A DNA stretch of 64,000 nucleotides from Semisulcospira habei (lineage: Eukaryota > Mollusca > Gastropoda > Semisulcospiridae). The stretch spans positions 91,716,450 through 91,780,449 of the forward strand of contig BTPG01000006.1 in assembly GCA_036245525.1 (NCBI GenBank), read 5' to 3'. A program made the position numbers and the translations under genes. The notes under the pieces were generated by a model that saw nothing but the letters and a program-made list of their open reading frames with translations, searched no databases and was not told the DNA's origin. Positions 1 to 10,900 of this stretch are shown here, piece by piece; the stretch's first letter is position 1; each line of letters opens with the position of its first letter.

Positions 1-218
1 AACCCAGAGAGTACTGGGGCGGAGAAGATGCCCGGGGAACTGCCGACTCCAGCCAAGCGGCGTCGGTCCACCGACGAAGGCGAGAGAATCTGGGGCACCG
101 GCGCCATCGTCGATATGTCGCCGGAAGCCGGGCGCCCAAGGAGTAGGAGATGCTACTAGGAAGCCCCAAGTGAGTCAGGAGGTGCAGTAGCGCGTCCTTG
201 TCTGTCGCGAGAGAGCTC

Positions 219-1725
219 TCAGACTGGCGGCGAAGGAAGAGGTCGTCTGGGTAGATCGACGTCGGACTGGAGGAGGACTGTCGGGCCTTGGCGACTAAGG
301 AGTCCATCGGCCCGGTGAACCGCCAGGGCAGAGGTTGAGACCGAACGGGAGCGCGGGAAACTGGAGAAGACGCCGTCGATCGCGACCAGCGAACTTCCTG
401 GGGGCCTGGAGCATCGAGACAGCAGGTACACATCGGAAAGGTCCAAGCCGCCTGCGCAGTCTAAGGCTGGACCGCTGCTTTCAGGGCTCTGGCAGTCTCC
501 GTCCGGAAGGAGGGCCGAAATCTGTACAGGCCGAAAGAAGAAACCTGACGCCACTTCCTCCAGGCTTCGGAACGAAAAATCGGCGGCTGTAGAAGGTTGG
601 CGAGTCTGAGAATCGGAAAACCTCCGTGGCAACTTACCTGAGGGAGGAGACACCTCCCGCCGCGCGGAGGCCTCAGCGAAACACGGGGAACATGAGACCT
701 CGAGGGAAAGGACGGCCAAGACGGGGTCAGGGCACAGTCGGCGGAGGCAGCGAAGCGTAGACCGACGCGAGGTAGGCGGCGCGGTAGGCGACTCCGCTAA
801 GAGCCGATCAACCCGGCGGCGTGATAGAAGGAAGCCAGGCGTCTTCCACACGACGAACCAGGGCTTGAGTGAGCAGCTCCAGGAACCCAGCGCAGGCTAA
901 GGTGTTCCGCACCAGGGACGCAGTCAAATCCAGGCCACGAGGGGGGGAACGGGGAAGAAGAGCGGAGCCGCCAGCTTGCGACACGGCAGGGGGGTCCATC
1001 GCAGGAAGAGGGATGGAGGAAGCCTGGGAATGGCCGGCATACCAGTCCCGACGGAAGGTGATGTCCAGGCCAGCCGGCCAGCGACGAACGGAGAAGAACA
1101 CCGGCCCTCGAGACGCGGGAAGTTGCAGGTGCGCTGAGAAGGCATCACGCAGCTCCTCAAATCCAGGCGGCTGGGGAAGCGACTTGAACCTCTTAACTTG
1201 ACGCTCGGCATCCACCAAGGCAGAGACCTTCCTCTTCAGGGGGGGAGAGGCTGGGCAGGAGTCCGCTGGCAGAGTGGCTGCGGTGATCCTGGCGGCTTCA
1301 TCCAAAGCTAAGAGGGTCTCCGAACGGGACGATGACGGAAGGGTCGAGGGGACATCAACACCGACGTCGGCGGGCGAAAGGGAGCGACCATCCTCACCCA
1401 ACAGGGCTGAGACGGAGTCCTCGGGCAGCAAACTGATGGCTTCTTCGTCCAGGGGGCGGCGAGAAGGCAGGCGAGGCACTGAGGAAGGCCGAAGCTTGGG
1501 CGGGGACGCGTGTCGAACCTCGCGGGAAGCCCGGGAACGAGCCGGCAGCGACGACGGAGGCGGGGATCGCCGAGGCGAACGCGAGAAGAAGCGATGAGGG
1601 GTCCTGTCCGGTGCGCGGGAACGACGTCTGGACGAAGGACGGCGGACAACCGAAGAGGGGCGCCGATGAAGGCGGCGACGCGGCGGACGCATCGAACGGT
1701 GCGAGCGCGAACGCGCACGCGACAA
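219..1725 (-). pseudogene. GC-rich decayed reading frame, possibly retroelement gag-like
   Basis: A 305-residue frame (1725-808) starts with about 60 residues dominated by Arg, Ser and Pro. A mixed middle follows, then a more globular end with motifs such as PPLKRKVSALVDAERQVKRF and QPPGFEELRDAFSAHLQLP. It stops at 808, and a second open frame (851-219) in another phase continues the same base composition, as expected after a frameshift. I do not recognise a defined domain. The basic Ser/Arg-rich head, compact tail, lack of introns and broken frame resemble the gag-like ORF of DIRS or LTR retroelements in invertebrates, but that is inference. A decayed host gene is the alternative. GC content is far higher than in the AT-rich introns that follow. 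Confidence 0.33.
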
Positions 1726-1815
1726 GGAGTGGCGGTGGGAGCGGCGACGATCCCGGCGCGGGAAATGATCCTTCCGGCGGCGCTCGCGGGCGAGCGCGAG
1801 TGTCTAGAACTGACG

Positions 1816-2393
1816 GTGGAACGGGATGAGTCAGGGGCGCGACTGTGTCGCGTAGGTTGAGGCGGAGGTCTCTCCTGGCCGGACTCAGTGAGAAGGGCTC
1901 TATGCCGGCGTACAGATCCTCCGGAAGGATCAGTGGGCTTATCGTGGAGAGAGAGAGAGGAGGAAGGCCAGTCAACGTGGGACGGCTCGTGGCGGACTGC
2001 TGCAGGCCGGGCTCAGTGAGGCGGGCGCTCTGCCGGTAAACAGACCCTCCGGAAGGGTCAGCGGGCGTGGCAGCAGTGGCAGTCCTCTGATCAGCCAGCA
2101 AGTGAACTGAAAGTGGAACGGTGGGAGTCGGGGCGCGACTGTGTCGCGCAAGCTAAAGCTGACGCCTCTCTTGGCCAGACTCCGAGAGCAGGGCGCTATG
2201 CCGGCGTTCAGATCCTCCGGAAGGATCAGCGGCTTGTGGTGAGAGACGGGTGAGGAAGGCCAGTCAACGTGGGACGGCTCAGGGCAGACTGCTGCAGGCC
2301 GGGCTCAGTGAGGCGGGCGCTCTGCCGGCAAACAGACCCTCCGGAAGGGTCAGCGGGCGTGGCAGCAGTGGCGGTCCTCTGGTCAGCCAGCAA
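1816..2393. repeat. Tandem duplication, about 297-bp period
   Basis: Two copies, near 1816-2102 and 2113-2393, both run from GTGGAACGG through GCGCGACTGTGTCGCG to GTCAGCCAGCAA. Each holds small palindromes around TCCTCCGGAAGGA and CCCTCCGGAAGGG. The array lies immediately upstream, in - strand terms, of the GC-rich broken frame. It could be its leader or terminal repeat region. Confidence 0.7.
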
Positions 2394-2928
2394 CACCGAG
2401 TCCCAACAGGAATCCTTTCCGTGAGGCCAGGGCAGGAATGGGCGGTCAGCACCGTAAGGGCTGCAGAAGTATCAACCGGAGCCGGAAGAGAGGAAGCAGG
2501 CAGGGGCCGCTCTCGTCGGTACAGGCCCCAGAGGTCTGACCAAACATATCCGGCCAGGTCGCACAGACATACAAAGGTGGTCCGGGTAGCAGCCCGCACA
2601 AGGTAGGCAGACCGCATGGTCATCCGTCGGCACTGGAAGTTTCCCCATAGGGAGCACATAAGCATTTGGGTTCTGTAACAGACAAAGGGCATAGCAAGGT
2701 CGCAAACACAGGCAAGAGGGCGCCGAGCCCTCCTTTGTGATATCATTGTTTCATCTCACCAGCCCGACCGGGCATTCTCTTTTCAATTAGTGGGAATGGC
2801 ATTTTTATCATATGCCCTTGATTATGCGTGCTGTGTACATGAAGGCGAGACAGGCAAACGTAAGTCGAGTCTGTAGAAATTGACTAGATGGAATGAGGCA
2901 AGTCCATATCCCATTCCTGCCCCCCAGG

Positions 2929-3231
2929 GGATACGAACCCGGGATCTTTGGTAACAGTTTCAGCCCACTTAATCAAATTTCAAATACAAACGATTTTGAA
3001 TTTCCAAAAACTACAGTAGCTCGCCTGAGCTTGCCCCCAGCACCACATGAATGTTCTGTGTCTACGTACAGTGTGTGAGCGAATGCGCGTGATTCACGTG
3101 AGCGTGCTTGTTGGGTTCAGTACGCGGCGGCGCTTAGAGCCGAATTTCAATTGGGATAAAGCGCCTATTTAATGCGCTTATTATTATTATTATTTTACGA
3201 CTGCCAGCACAGTGTCTTATCCACTAAGCTA
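2929..3231 (-). mobile_element. tRNA-like SINE head split by another repeat
   Basis: On the - strand, 3231-3221 reads TAGCTTAGTGG, a perfect match to the pol III A box of tRNA genes. At 2939-2929 it reads GGTTCGTATCC, close to the B box. They lie about 280 bp apart rather than the usual 30-60. The intervening DNA contains the unrelated ATT-tailed repeat at 3094-3195, so I infer a tRNA-derived SINE disrupted by a nested insertion. No tRNA-like cloverleaf remains intact. Confidence 0.35.
3094..3195 (+). mobile_element. SINE-like repeat with (ATT)n tail, copy 1
   Basis: The sequence from CACGTGAGCGTG through a GGCGCTTAGAGCCG-like core to TAAAGCGCCTAT and a run of TTA repeats recurs at 44761-44886. 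A shared body followed by an ATT microsatellite tail is typical of a SINE or LINE 3' end. Its family was not identified. Confidence 0.55.
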
Positions 3232-3239
3232 CCTCCCCC

Positions 3240-4880
3240 TGTCCACCAAGGAACCCCAGGCGCCGTGACCGCCGGCGCGTGAAACAATGGTTATACTCTC
3301 CAAGGGCTAAAGGGCCTTTAAGCTGGACGAACGGAACGTGAGTGCCGCCAGGCCCTACGAAAACCAGCGTCTGAAAGGCAAAATCAACTCGTAAGCTAAC
3401 GAGGCAGAACCAGGAGAGAGAAGGCGACGTCCCGCTAGTAGAGTCGCAAGAAGGCTGTGCAAGGCACGGAAATTATTTCAATAGTTGGTGCCCTTATGTC
3501 GTAACCACAACGAAAGACGAGTCCCACGGCAGCCGGCTCTCGACCCGAGGGCCGGCTGTGGGTAGCTACTGTTACCTTACCTCCAAGCCGAAGCGGGAAC
3601 GGGGGAAAGGGTAGCCATACAGCAGTCACAGCACGGAGGAGAGCCGAGGGAACCCGGAACGGCGCCAAGGAAGAAGCAGGCAGCGCTAGAAGGCGGCAGG
3701 CACGGAAGAGAAGTCGAAACGAGCGTAGGCAAGACGAAGACCGGTCGAGGCACAGCGGAGCAAAGCCCGACACGTCTTCTCGGCACGAGCGAAGTAGCAA
3801 GACTGGTTGGTCTCGTGACAGGAACTGGTAAGGAAGGAGCGGGAGATAACTCTCGGCCCCTCTGGGGTTTCCCGAGTGCCTAGCGGGTTGTGTAGGCACA
3901 CAACGGGTAAGTAGGCTAAAATTGAGCTAGTAGTAGACATTTCCACAAAGTCATGTCATCGGTAATGTTTTTGAGGAAACAAATATCCTCAATTCATTAT
4001 GGACACAGCAGACTGATAAGCTTGGCCATGGCACGTGATGGGTCATGGACCACTCGCTCAACACTTCTGTAGAACTTGACAAAGCCCTGGAGCTGTGTCA
4101 TTGCGCAGTGACAGATGTGCCATCAATGACACGCTGTGTTGTTTGACCACTCAGGTGTTTAAGCAGCTGGCAAATGTGCAACCAACTGGCGTGAATAACA
4201 TTGTCATGAGCCCCTGCTGATTGCAGGCAGCAGATTGCTGGGGCTCAGGAGAATCTAGTATGTACTACAATGTTTGTGGCGACAGACCATTTTAAATTTC
4301 TGTGAAAACGGTAGCCCTAATGGATGCTATAGAACATGGTACAGAACTCACTAAAGTTGTCATTCATGCAAAAAATAAATAATAATAATAATAAACTTCC
4401 CAGTTCGTTTGTACTTTGCTGATAATTTCGTTGTAAGGCTGACATTGACCTACCGAAACGGTCAACCAACCTCAACAATATAAACCATGACGCAGTCTGT
4501 GAACGCGTAAATAATTGACTCATGGACGAATTTTAGTATAATGTATGCATGTTCATACCACATACAAACATATAAAAGTCAAATAAATAGTTTATCACAT
4601 ACAAATGCATTCTTTCGGGTCAGTGTCCTTGCTGCTGCAGACATCATTTTGCCGGTGCGTCTGTACACCGAAATACGCATTCTATTACTTTTGCAAGCAG
4701 GTATTGATAGATACAAATTGAAATCAAAGCGAATCATGAAAAGTGTATATTAGAGTTCTGAAGAAATCGTAGATTATAAACTACCCCGGAACGATCGCTT
4801 ACAGAAAAATAAACTAAATGTTTTTAGACATTGTAGTAAAAATTTAGTTAGCTAAGGTAGATAACTCACAGTAACCAGCC
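3240..4880. other. Intergenic DNA upstream of RPS11
   Basis: Nothing firmly recognisable. A 154-residue GC-rich open frame on the - strand (3899-3435) has no domain I know, and its composition matches the GC-rich block at 1-2400, so it may be another piece of the same element. The rest is AT-rich with a short (AAT)n run near 4376-4393. Confidence 0.4.
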
Positions 4881-4928
4881 CCTGTCCGGAAACGTGTAAA
4901 CCCCTTTCCGGTCTTTTCAGCGCACACC
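4880..4928 (+). promoter_or_regulatory. RPS11 core promoter and 5'-TOP leader
   Basis: Just upstream of the start codon is a pyrimidine-rich tract (4901-4919, CCCCTTTCCGGTCTTTTC) of the 5'-TOP kind found at ribosomal-protein mRNA starts, which puts their translation under growth (mTOR/LARP1) control. Transcription probably starts at a C in this tract. Two ETS/GABP-like sites flank it (CCGGAA at 4887-4892 and TTCCGG just downstream). The start codon sits in CACCATGG, an optimal Kozak context. No TATA box is evident. Confidence 0.6.
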
Positions 4929-4946
4929 ATGGCGGACCAAGTACAG
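4929..4946 (+). CDS. RPS11: RPS11 coding exon 1
   Basis: Six codons (MADQVQ) ending in CAG before the donor GTATTG; phase 0. Too short to detect by ORF length. Supported by the TOP leader and by the exact join to exon 2. Confidence 0.92.
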
Positions 4947-7900
4947 GTATTGAGCGTTTTCCGACTGTTTCGCTGACAAATTAAATCTGAATTTGCTTTT
5001 CGGAGCGGCTGAGTGTAATCTTCTTCGCAAGTCTTATAACAGCAACGTTTCTGTTAACCTTCTGAAAGAATTTGGTGCTGATAAATACAAGACAGTTCGG
5101 AATACCTTACATTTACACCATTGATTACTGTGGAACATGTGTAAATTTGCTTTTTAGAAAACGCGTTGAGGGGCTACGGTACATCGCTTTTTGTCTCGTT
5201 GTTAGTGTTGTAATAGTTTGCATTGTGTTGTAGTCTTGTACCAAACGCCTTCGCTAAGTTACAGTTTACACACTTCCAGGAGCTCATGACAATGAAGAGA
5301 ATATCACGATGGTCTTCATAACCTTCTGGTGATGATGATCGTTATCCAGAACAGAGTCGGGAGCTCATTGGCACATATTCATAATCCACAAATCCATGTT
5401 TTCTCTAGATTTAGTATTTACAAAGTTAACGTTCCGCTGGAAAAGCCGTAGCGGTATGTGGTTGTTATATTTATTTCAGTTTCATGCATACAAATAAATT
5501 TCCCATCCTCATGAAAAATCAACACTAGTTTTATTACATTATATCATATCAATCTTATGTGCTCCTATTACTATGTCAAACGACCTATGGCTCAGTCTTT
5601 CTGCAGTCACTGAGATACAGCAGTCCATTTATTCTATTATGTGCTAATCTGTTATGGGCATATTATTACTTATCACACTTCACACTCACAGACAAAAATG
5701 GTGAAAAATAGTATACATATCTCTGAAATAGCTTTGTGGTGGTGTCGGTCAACCATGTGTAACATCATCATAAACTTAAACGTAGCTGATAATTTAGCTT
5801 AAGCCTGACATATTTATCATAGAATATTAACAAACAAATGTCATATTCATAGGACATGGTGCTAGTAAATTGGATTCTTTTTGTAGGTACTGGCAGGTCA
5901 AAAAATAAATATCACATAGAGGAGAACAAACAGAACACAACACAAAAAAAATATCTTTCTATCTTTATTGCCTATTGGTTCAAAAGTTATGGGCAAGAAA
6001 TGTACAGCAAATATTCCGCAGTTTTTACCCAAAATCGGTAGACAGTAAGATATTGCCCAGTTTAGGCCAGCCTAACACAAAAAAATATTAAGCACCGACA
6101 TCCCAGAATTGCATCTCTATATAATATAGAAGAAGCCCAATTTTTTTCAGGTCTATAAGCCTGTAACTTTTACAACGCTGCTGCCCTAAAAAAGCTGAAA
6201 ACTGAGTTTTACAATGGCTCTCCAGAGTGTAAAAACTTCAAAATAGCGTATCTCGGTCATTTCTTGTCCAATTTTAAAAATTCAAACAGTGTTTTGCTAA
6301 GTTCTTAAAGCTCTTTTAAGTAAGTAAGTAAGAAAGCAATAATTGAAAACCATCTTATTTTTACCCCCCCCCCCCACCCCCCTCTCCAACACATACTGTT
6401 GAGTTGCTTTCTGCAAACCATTCATTAATAAGCCAATCTCTCCACATCACACGCAGTACTGCTGTTTGTATGCAGTGTGCCTTGCTGTGACATCCTGCAT
6501 GTTGTCCAGGAATGTCATCTCATCCAAGAATGTGATGGACGAACGTCTGTCTCCCTCCATGATTTTTCATGTCTCATCATTAGGTGTACCTGGAGCATAG
6601 TTTGTTATTCACTGATGCCTCAATGTTCTTCCTGCTTCCTTTACCAGTGTGGATAAACACACCAAATCTAAGAATTCTGAAGAAATTTCTGCAATTGGAA
6701 ACAAGAAAGGATCTTAACAATTGATGCAACAACACCTAGACAGTTAGTTAACAATGATGTGTGTGTGTGTCACTGAGAGAGAGAGAGAGAGCAGAGCGAA
6801 GGGAGAGGTAATATTTCACCTTATTTGGTCTTTACAAATGTCTGAGAGGGCCATCTCAAGCAGTATAATTTATGCCACAAAAAAACAACGAATAACGCGA
6901 AAGCGAAACAACTTTTCTAGCAGACAATGGTCCCACTTCCGGTCTAGACTTCCATTTGACACATTGTTTTCGAACGCTACTTTACCCATTTTAAGACACC
7001 ATATATACCCATGGAATTTATTGAACATGTTTAGAAAACCCTATTCTATTACATACATTTGTCTTTTGATGTAAACATACGCCTGCAGTTGTGACCGATC
7101 TCTCACAGTCAATAACACGAAAGCGAAACAAATTTTCAAGCAGACGACGGTCCCACTTCCAGTCTAGACTTTCATTCAACACATCATTTTCGATCACTAC
7201 TTTACCTGTTTTAAGACCACCATATATACCCATGGAATTAATTGAGCATGTATAGAAAACCCCACTTTATTACCTACATTCGTGTTTTGTCTCTTGATGT
7301 AAACATATGCCTGCAGTTTTGACCAATCTCTCACACACTGCATGCGGTCGTGACTTCGAACAAACCGACCACAGCCAGTGTGGAAATATGCATATTACGT
7401 CAAATTATCACACAAACATTACCCAAATCTTAGGTTAAGTCACAATAACACATTGTAGAACCATTATAAGGCAAACAAAAACGCATTTCTTACCTAGATC
7501 ACGCTGGAGACTGCTCAAAACCGTCGGTGTGTTCGTCGCACGCCATGGCTGCCATTGTGAATAACACGAAAGCGAAATGGCCAATGAGAGGACTCGATTT
7601 TTGACAAAGCTACTCTTCCCGGTTGAAGCTGTCGCATTTCTGATTGGTCAAAATTAAAGAGAAAAACGTGGGCTTTCCCAAAAGTATAGTCTTCGAGGGG
7701 GTATTTTTCGAAAATCACATTGAAAATTGCATTTATTTTTTTTTTTTATCTATTACTGGGCTAAATTTAAGAAAATATTACACTTCTTTATATCAATGTG
7801 TAGGTCTGAACTCGGTCAATGGCATTGTGCTATTTTTAGATGTGTAGCTTGCATGGGGAGGAGTAGCCAGTCGTTTTCCCGAGGGGGTTGGTTCGCACGG

Positions 7901-10900
7901 TACAGTTGCCAACACAGCGTGTTCAGGCCTGAGGGTGCGTTTTTTTAAAAATCGCTGAAAATGATCGGTTGCACTCCCAATAATAAGGAAGACATTTTTA
8001 AAAAGAAAAATAGCTCAACTTTATTGATGTATGCATTTGACTGCAGTACATGAGCATTTTGTTAGTACAATCGCTGTTTCAAAGATGAGTAAAATGCGTG
8101 TTGCGGCGCCGCTGCGGACGGTCAGCGGCAAGCCCCGCCAGTACCTACTTTTTCTATTTTTAAAAGAAGCAGTCATAACATTAACTTCAAAACTAACAAA
8201 AAAAACATTTGTTCCCTTCCACACCAAAGCCCATCATTTTCTGACAACAAATATGACCATTTAACTTGACCAGGGCACTTCAAACATGAATGATGTTTTT
8301 GATTTTGAATAGTGCAGGATTTCTTTTAAAAAACTTGATGTTTCCACTTTAGTGCATTGTAAAGTGATGTACTCATTAAAAACAACAGATCTTCAAGGTG
8401 TGCTTAAGTATTCAGGCATCAGAACTGTCCGATTTTCGGCAATTTTCAGATTTTCCTGGCCCCTGTTTAAGTGTTTAATAACACTTTTGACTTGGAAATG
8501 GCTTTAAATAACTCTACAATTCTTCAAAATCGCCGTTTTCAGATTTTTTTGGGTGAACAGTTCTGATGCCTGAGTATTTCATGATGAGGCATTCTTTCTT
8601 TAGAAGAACTTTGTTTCGGCAAAAATTTATGAAGAAAGTTGCTGAAACAAATCAAAGGCGTTATTTTGGCGTAAAAAAATGATGTGCAACCCTTATGTTT
8701 AGGCAGAAATGTGTGAAGAAAGTTACAAAACAACTCAAAGGTGTTATTTTGTTGTAAAAATGATGCACAGCCCACAAACACGGTGTGAAAGAAAAATCAA
8801 ATTACTGAAAAATGTGTGCTTTTCAAAAATACTAATAAATGGCATCAACAAAAAAAGTCTTAAATTTTAATTTGAAATTTGGGAGTATAGTGTCAGGTCA
8901 GTAGGACACCATGTCGTGGGCAAGACCTTATAGAAAATGTGATGGGGGGTACATCCCTGTTTTAGTGCTTATCCCCTTGTTAGGTCTGTAGTAGTTTGCA
9001 TTATGTTGTACATGTACAATTTTGTACAAATCCACCTTTTGGCACTAATCCATTCGGTGCTGAGGAAATTTGCACACACAACTGCAAGAGGTATAGATTC
9101 TCATAGCGCCCCCGCAGTTTCGGGGGCTCATGAGGATCTATGCCTCTTGCTGACACCACTTTGAATATGTTCCTTGGACGGCTAGGGCTTGTTGGTGTTG
9201 AATTGACAAAGACCGCAGAAACGGTTTGTCAGTGGACACTGAACAAGTTAATGAAGTATTTGCCATACCAACCACCCTACAGCAGCTTCTGACAATGAAG
9301 AGAACATCATGATGGTCTTCATAGCCTTTTGGTGGTGATGATTGTTATCCAGAACAGAGTCAGGAGCTCATTGGCGCATAAGTAGAGTCCACAAATCCAT
9401 GCTTTCTAATGGAGTCAGTATTTCCAAAATTTACTGACTGATGGAGAAGCAGTATGTGGTTGTTAGTTTTCATTTCACACATAAAGCAAAAGTGGATGTA
9501 GAGGGAGAGAGAGTAGTGTGTGTGAGCGCTCATGTGTGTGGCTTGAGTTGTGTGAAACTAATATTTGCAGTTGCCCATACCTGTCAAGTTCCCGCTGCCT
9601 TTTACCATAAGATTTTGCATGTCATACCATAAGTTTGAACAAAAAACATAAGAACTGCGCTATAATGCACCAATCTTGTTAATTTATTAAAATGTACAGT
9701 TCACTGGTGTTCTTGGTTATGTTCATCAGTACAAGACCTGGCTTTCTTAATCATGCTGTCAGTCACCATAAAGTCATGACAACATGAATCAGAATTAAGT
9801 TTGAAGTTTGGCAGCTTTCGTGTCGGGAAACTTTTTTCTGACCAAATCGGTGAAATGGTTGCGGTAGTTGATGGCAAATTATGCTCCGCCAAAATCTTGC
9901 AAAAAAAGTAATTCGTCACACGTTGGTCGACATTCGCCTTTTTAATTTGTTGTTGAAATTGTTAATTGATGGGAATGTGCTGCTTCAATTTTTGCACTGC
10001 ATTCTTGTGTGTCTCCGTTTGAAAATGTCTAACAACGTCAAATCTGCCAGATGCCTCCACTTTCACAGACTTCAGACATGCTTTACAATAAGCAAATTCT
10101 CTTCCTTTTTCTCAACTAGTGATCATCTTCTGAAACTCCTTGGTCTCCCATTCAGGCTGGTAACAACCACAGTAGATTTTTGCCTTTTTTGCTGGAGGTT
10201 CCGAAGCCATTTCCATGTGTTTGCCTTCTCTCTTTAATGAGTGAATCTGAATGACGGCGTTGATCGATAGTGCGGATAAGCTTCATGTTATCAGTATGTC
10301 CTGAAACGAACCTTTACGATGCTGTTTTTAAAAAATTTTAAATGGAAGAAGCGTAAGATCTTTGGCTTACGCTGTAAGACTTGAAAATCACAGAAATTCC
10401 GTAAGTATTACACGAAAAACCTAAGACTTGACAGATATGGGTTGCCGGTATACCAACAGAAAATACATGTATGACTTTAAAAATATCTATAAAATACTGG
10501 TACAGGTTTTCATACCTGCATACAACTACTCATGTTTCAGTCTCACTCTCTGGGTTTGTACTTATTTCAGCTGGTATGTTGTTCAGTTTATATATGAGTT
10601 TCATTATTTTATTTGTTTGATCTTGTTTGCAGACAGAAAAGTCGTTTCAGAAACAGCCTACGGTTTTCCTCAACAAGAAGTCCTTGTTGACAGGAAAGTC
10701 CAAGAAAGACTTGCGCTATGTCCGCAGTGTTGGCCTGGGCTTCAAGACGCCACGAGAGGTATTCTTAAATTTATTTCTCCAGTAGAAAGTCTCTGTTTAG
10801 AATCATGGATTTCTTTGAATTATGATTGCATTTCATAGACAAAGTCCAAAACTACCTGATGTGAAAGTAATTTAAATTTGTTGCATTGTTCAAACCTTTG

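Larger units (their letters stand above)
8970..9480 (+). repeat. Intron 1 segment duplicated from 5190-5480, copy 2
   Basis: Holds the second snoRNA and flanks matching copy 1. The upstream flank is interrupted by the hairpin element at about 9045-9247, which is absent from copy 1. Confidence 0.65.

Noticed and set aside
10428..10838. 136-residue + frame overlapping RPS11 exon 2
   Set aside because: It is intron sequence joined to exon 2 in a different phase. The S11 frame with correct splice sites explains the conserved part.
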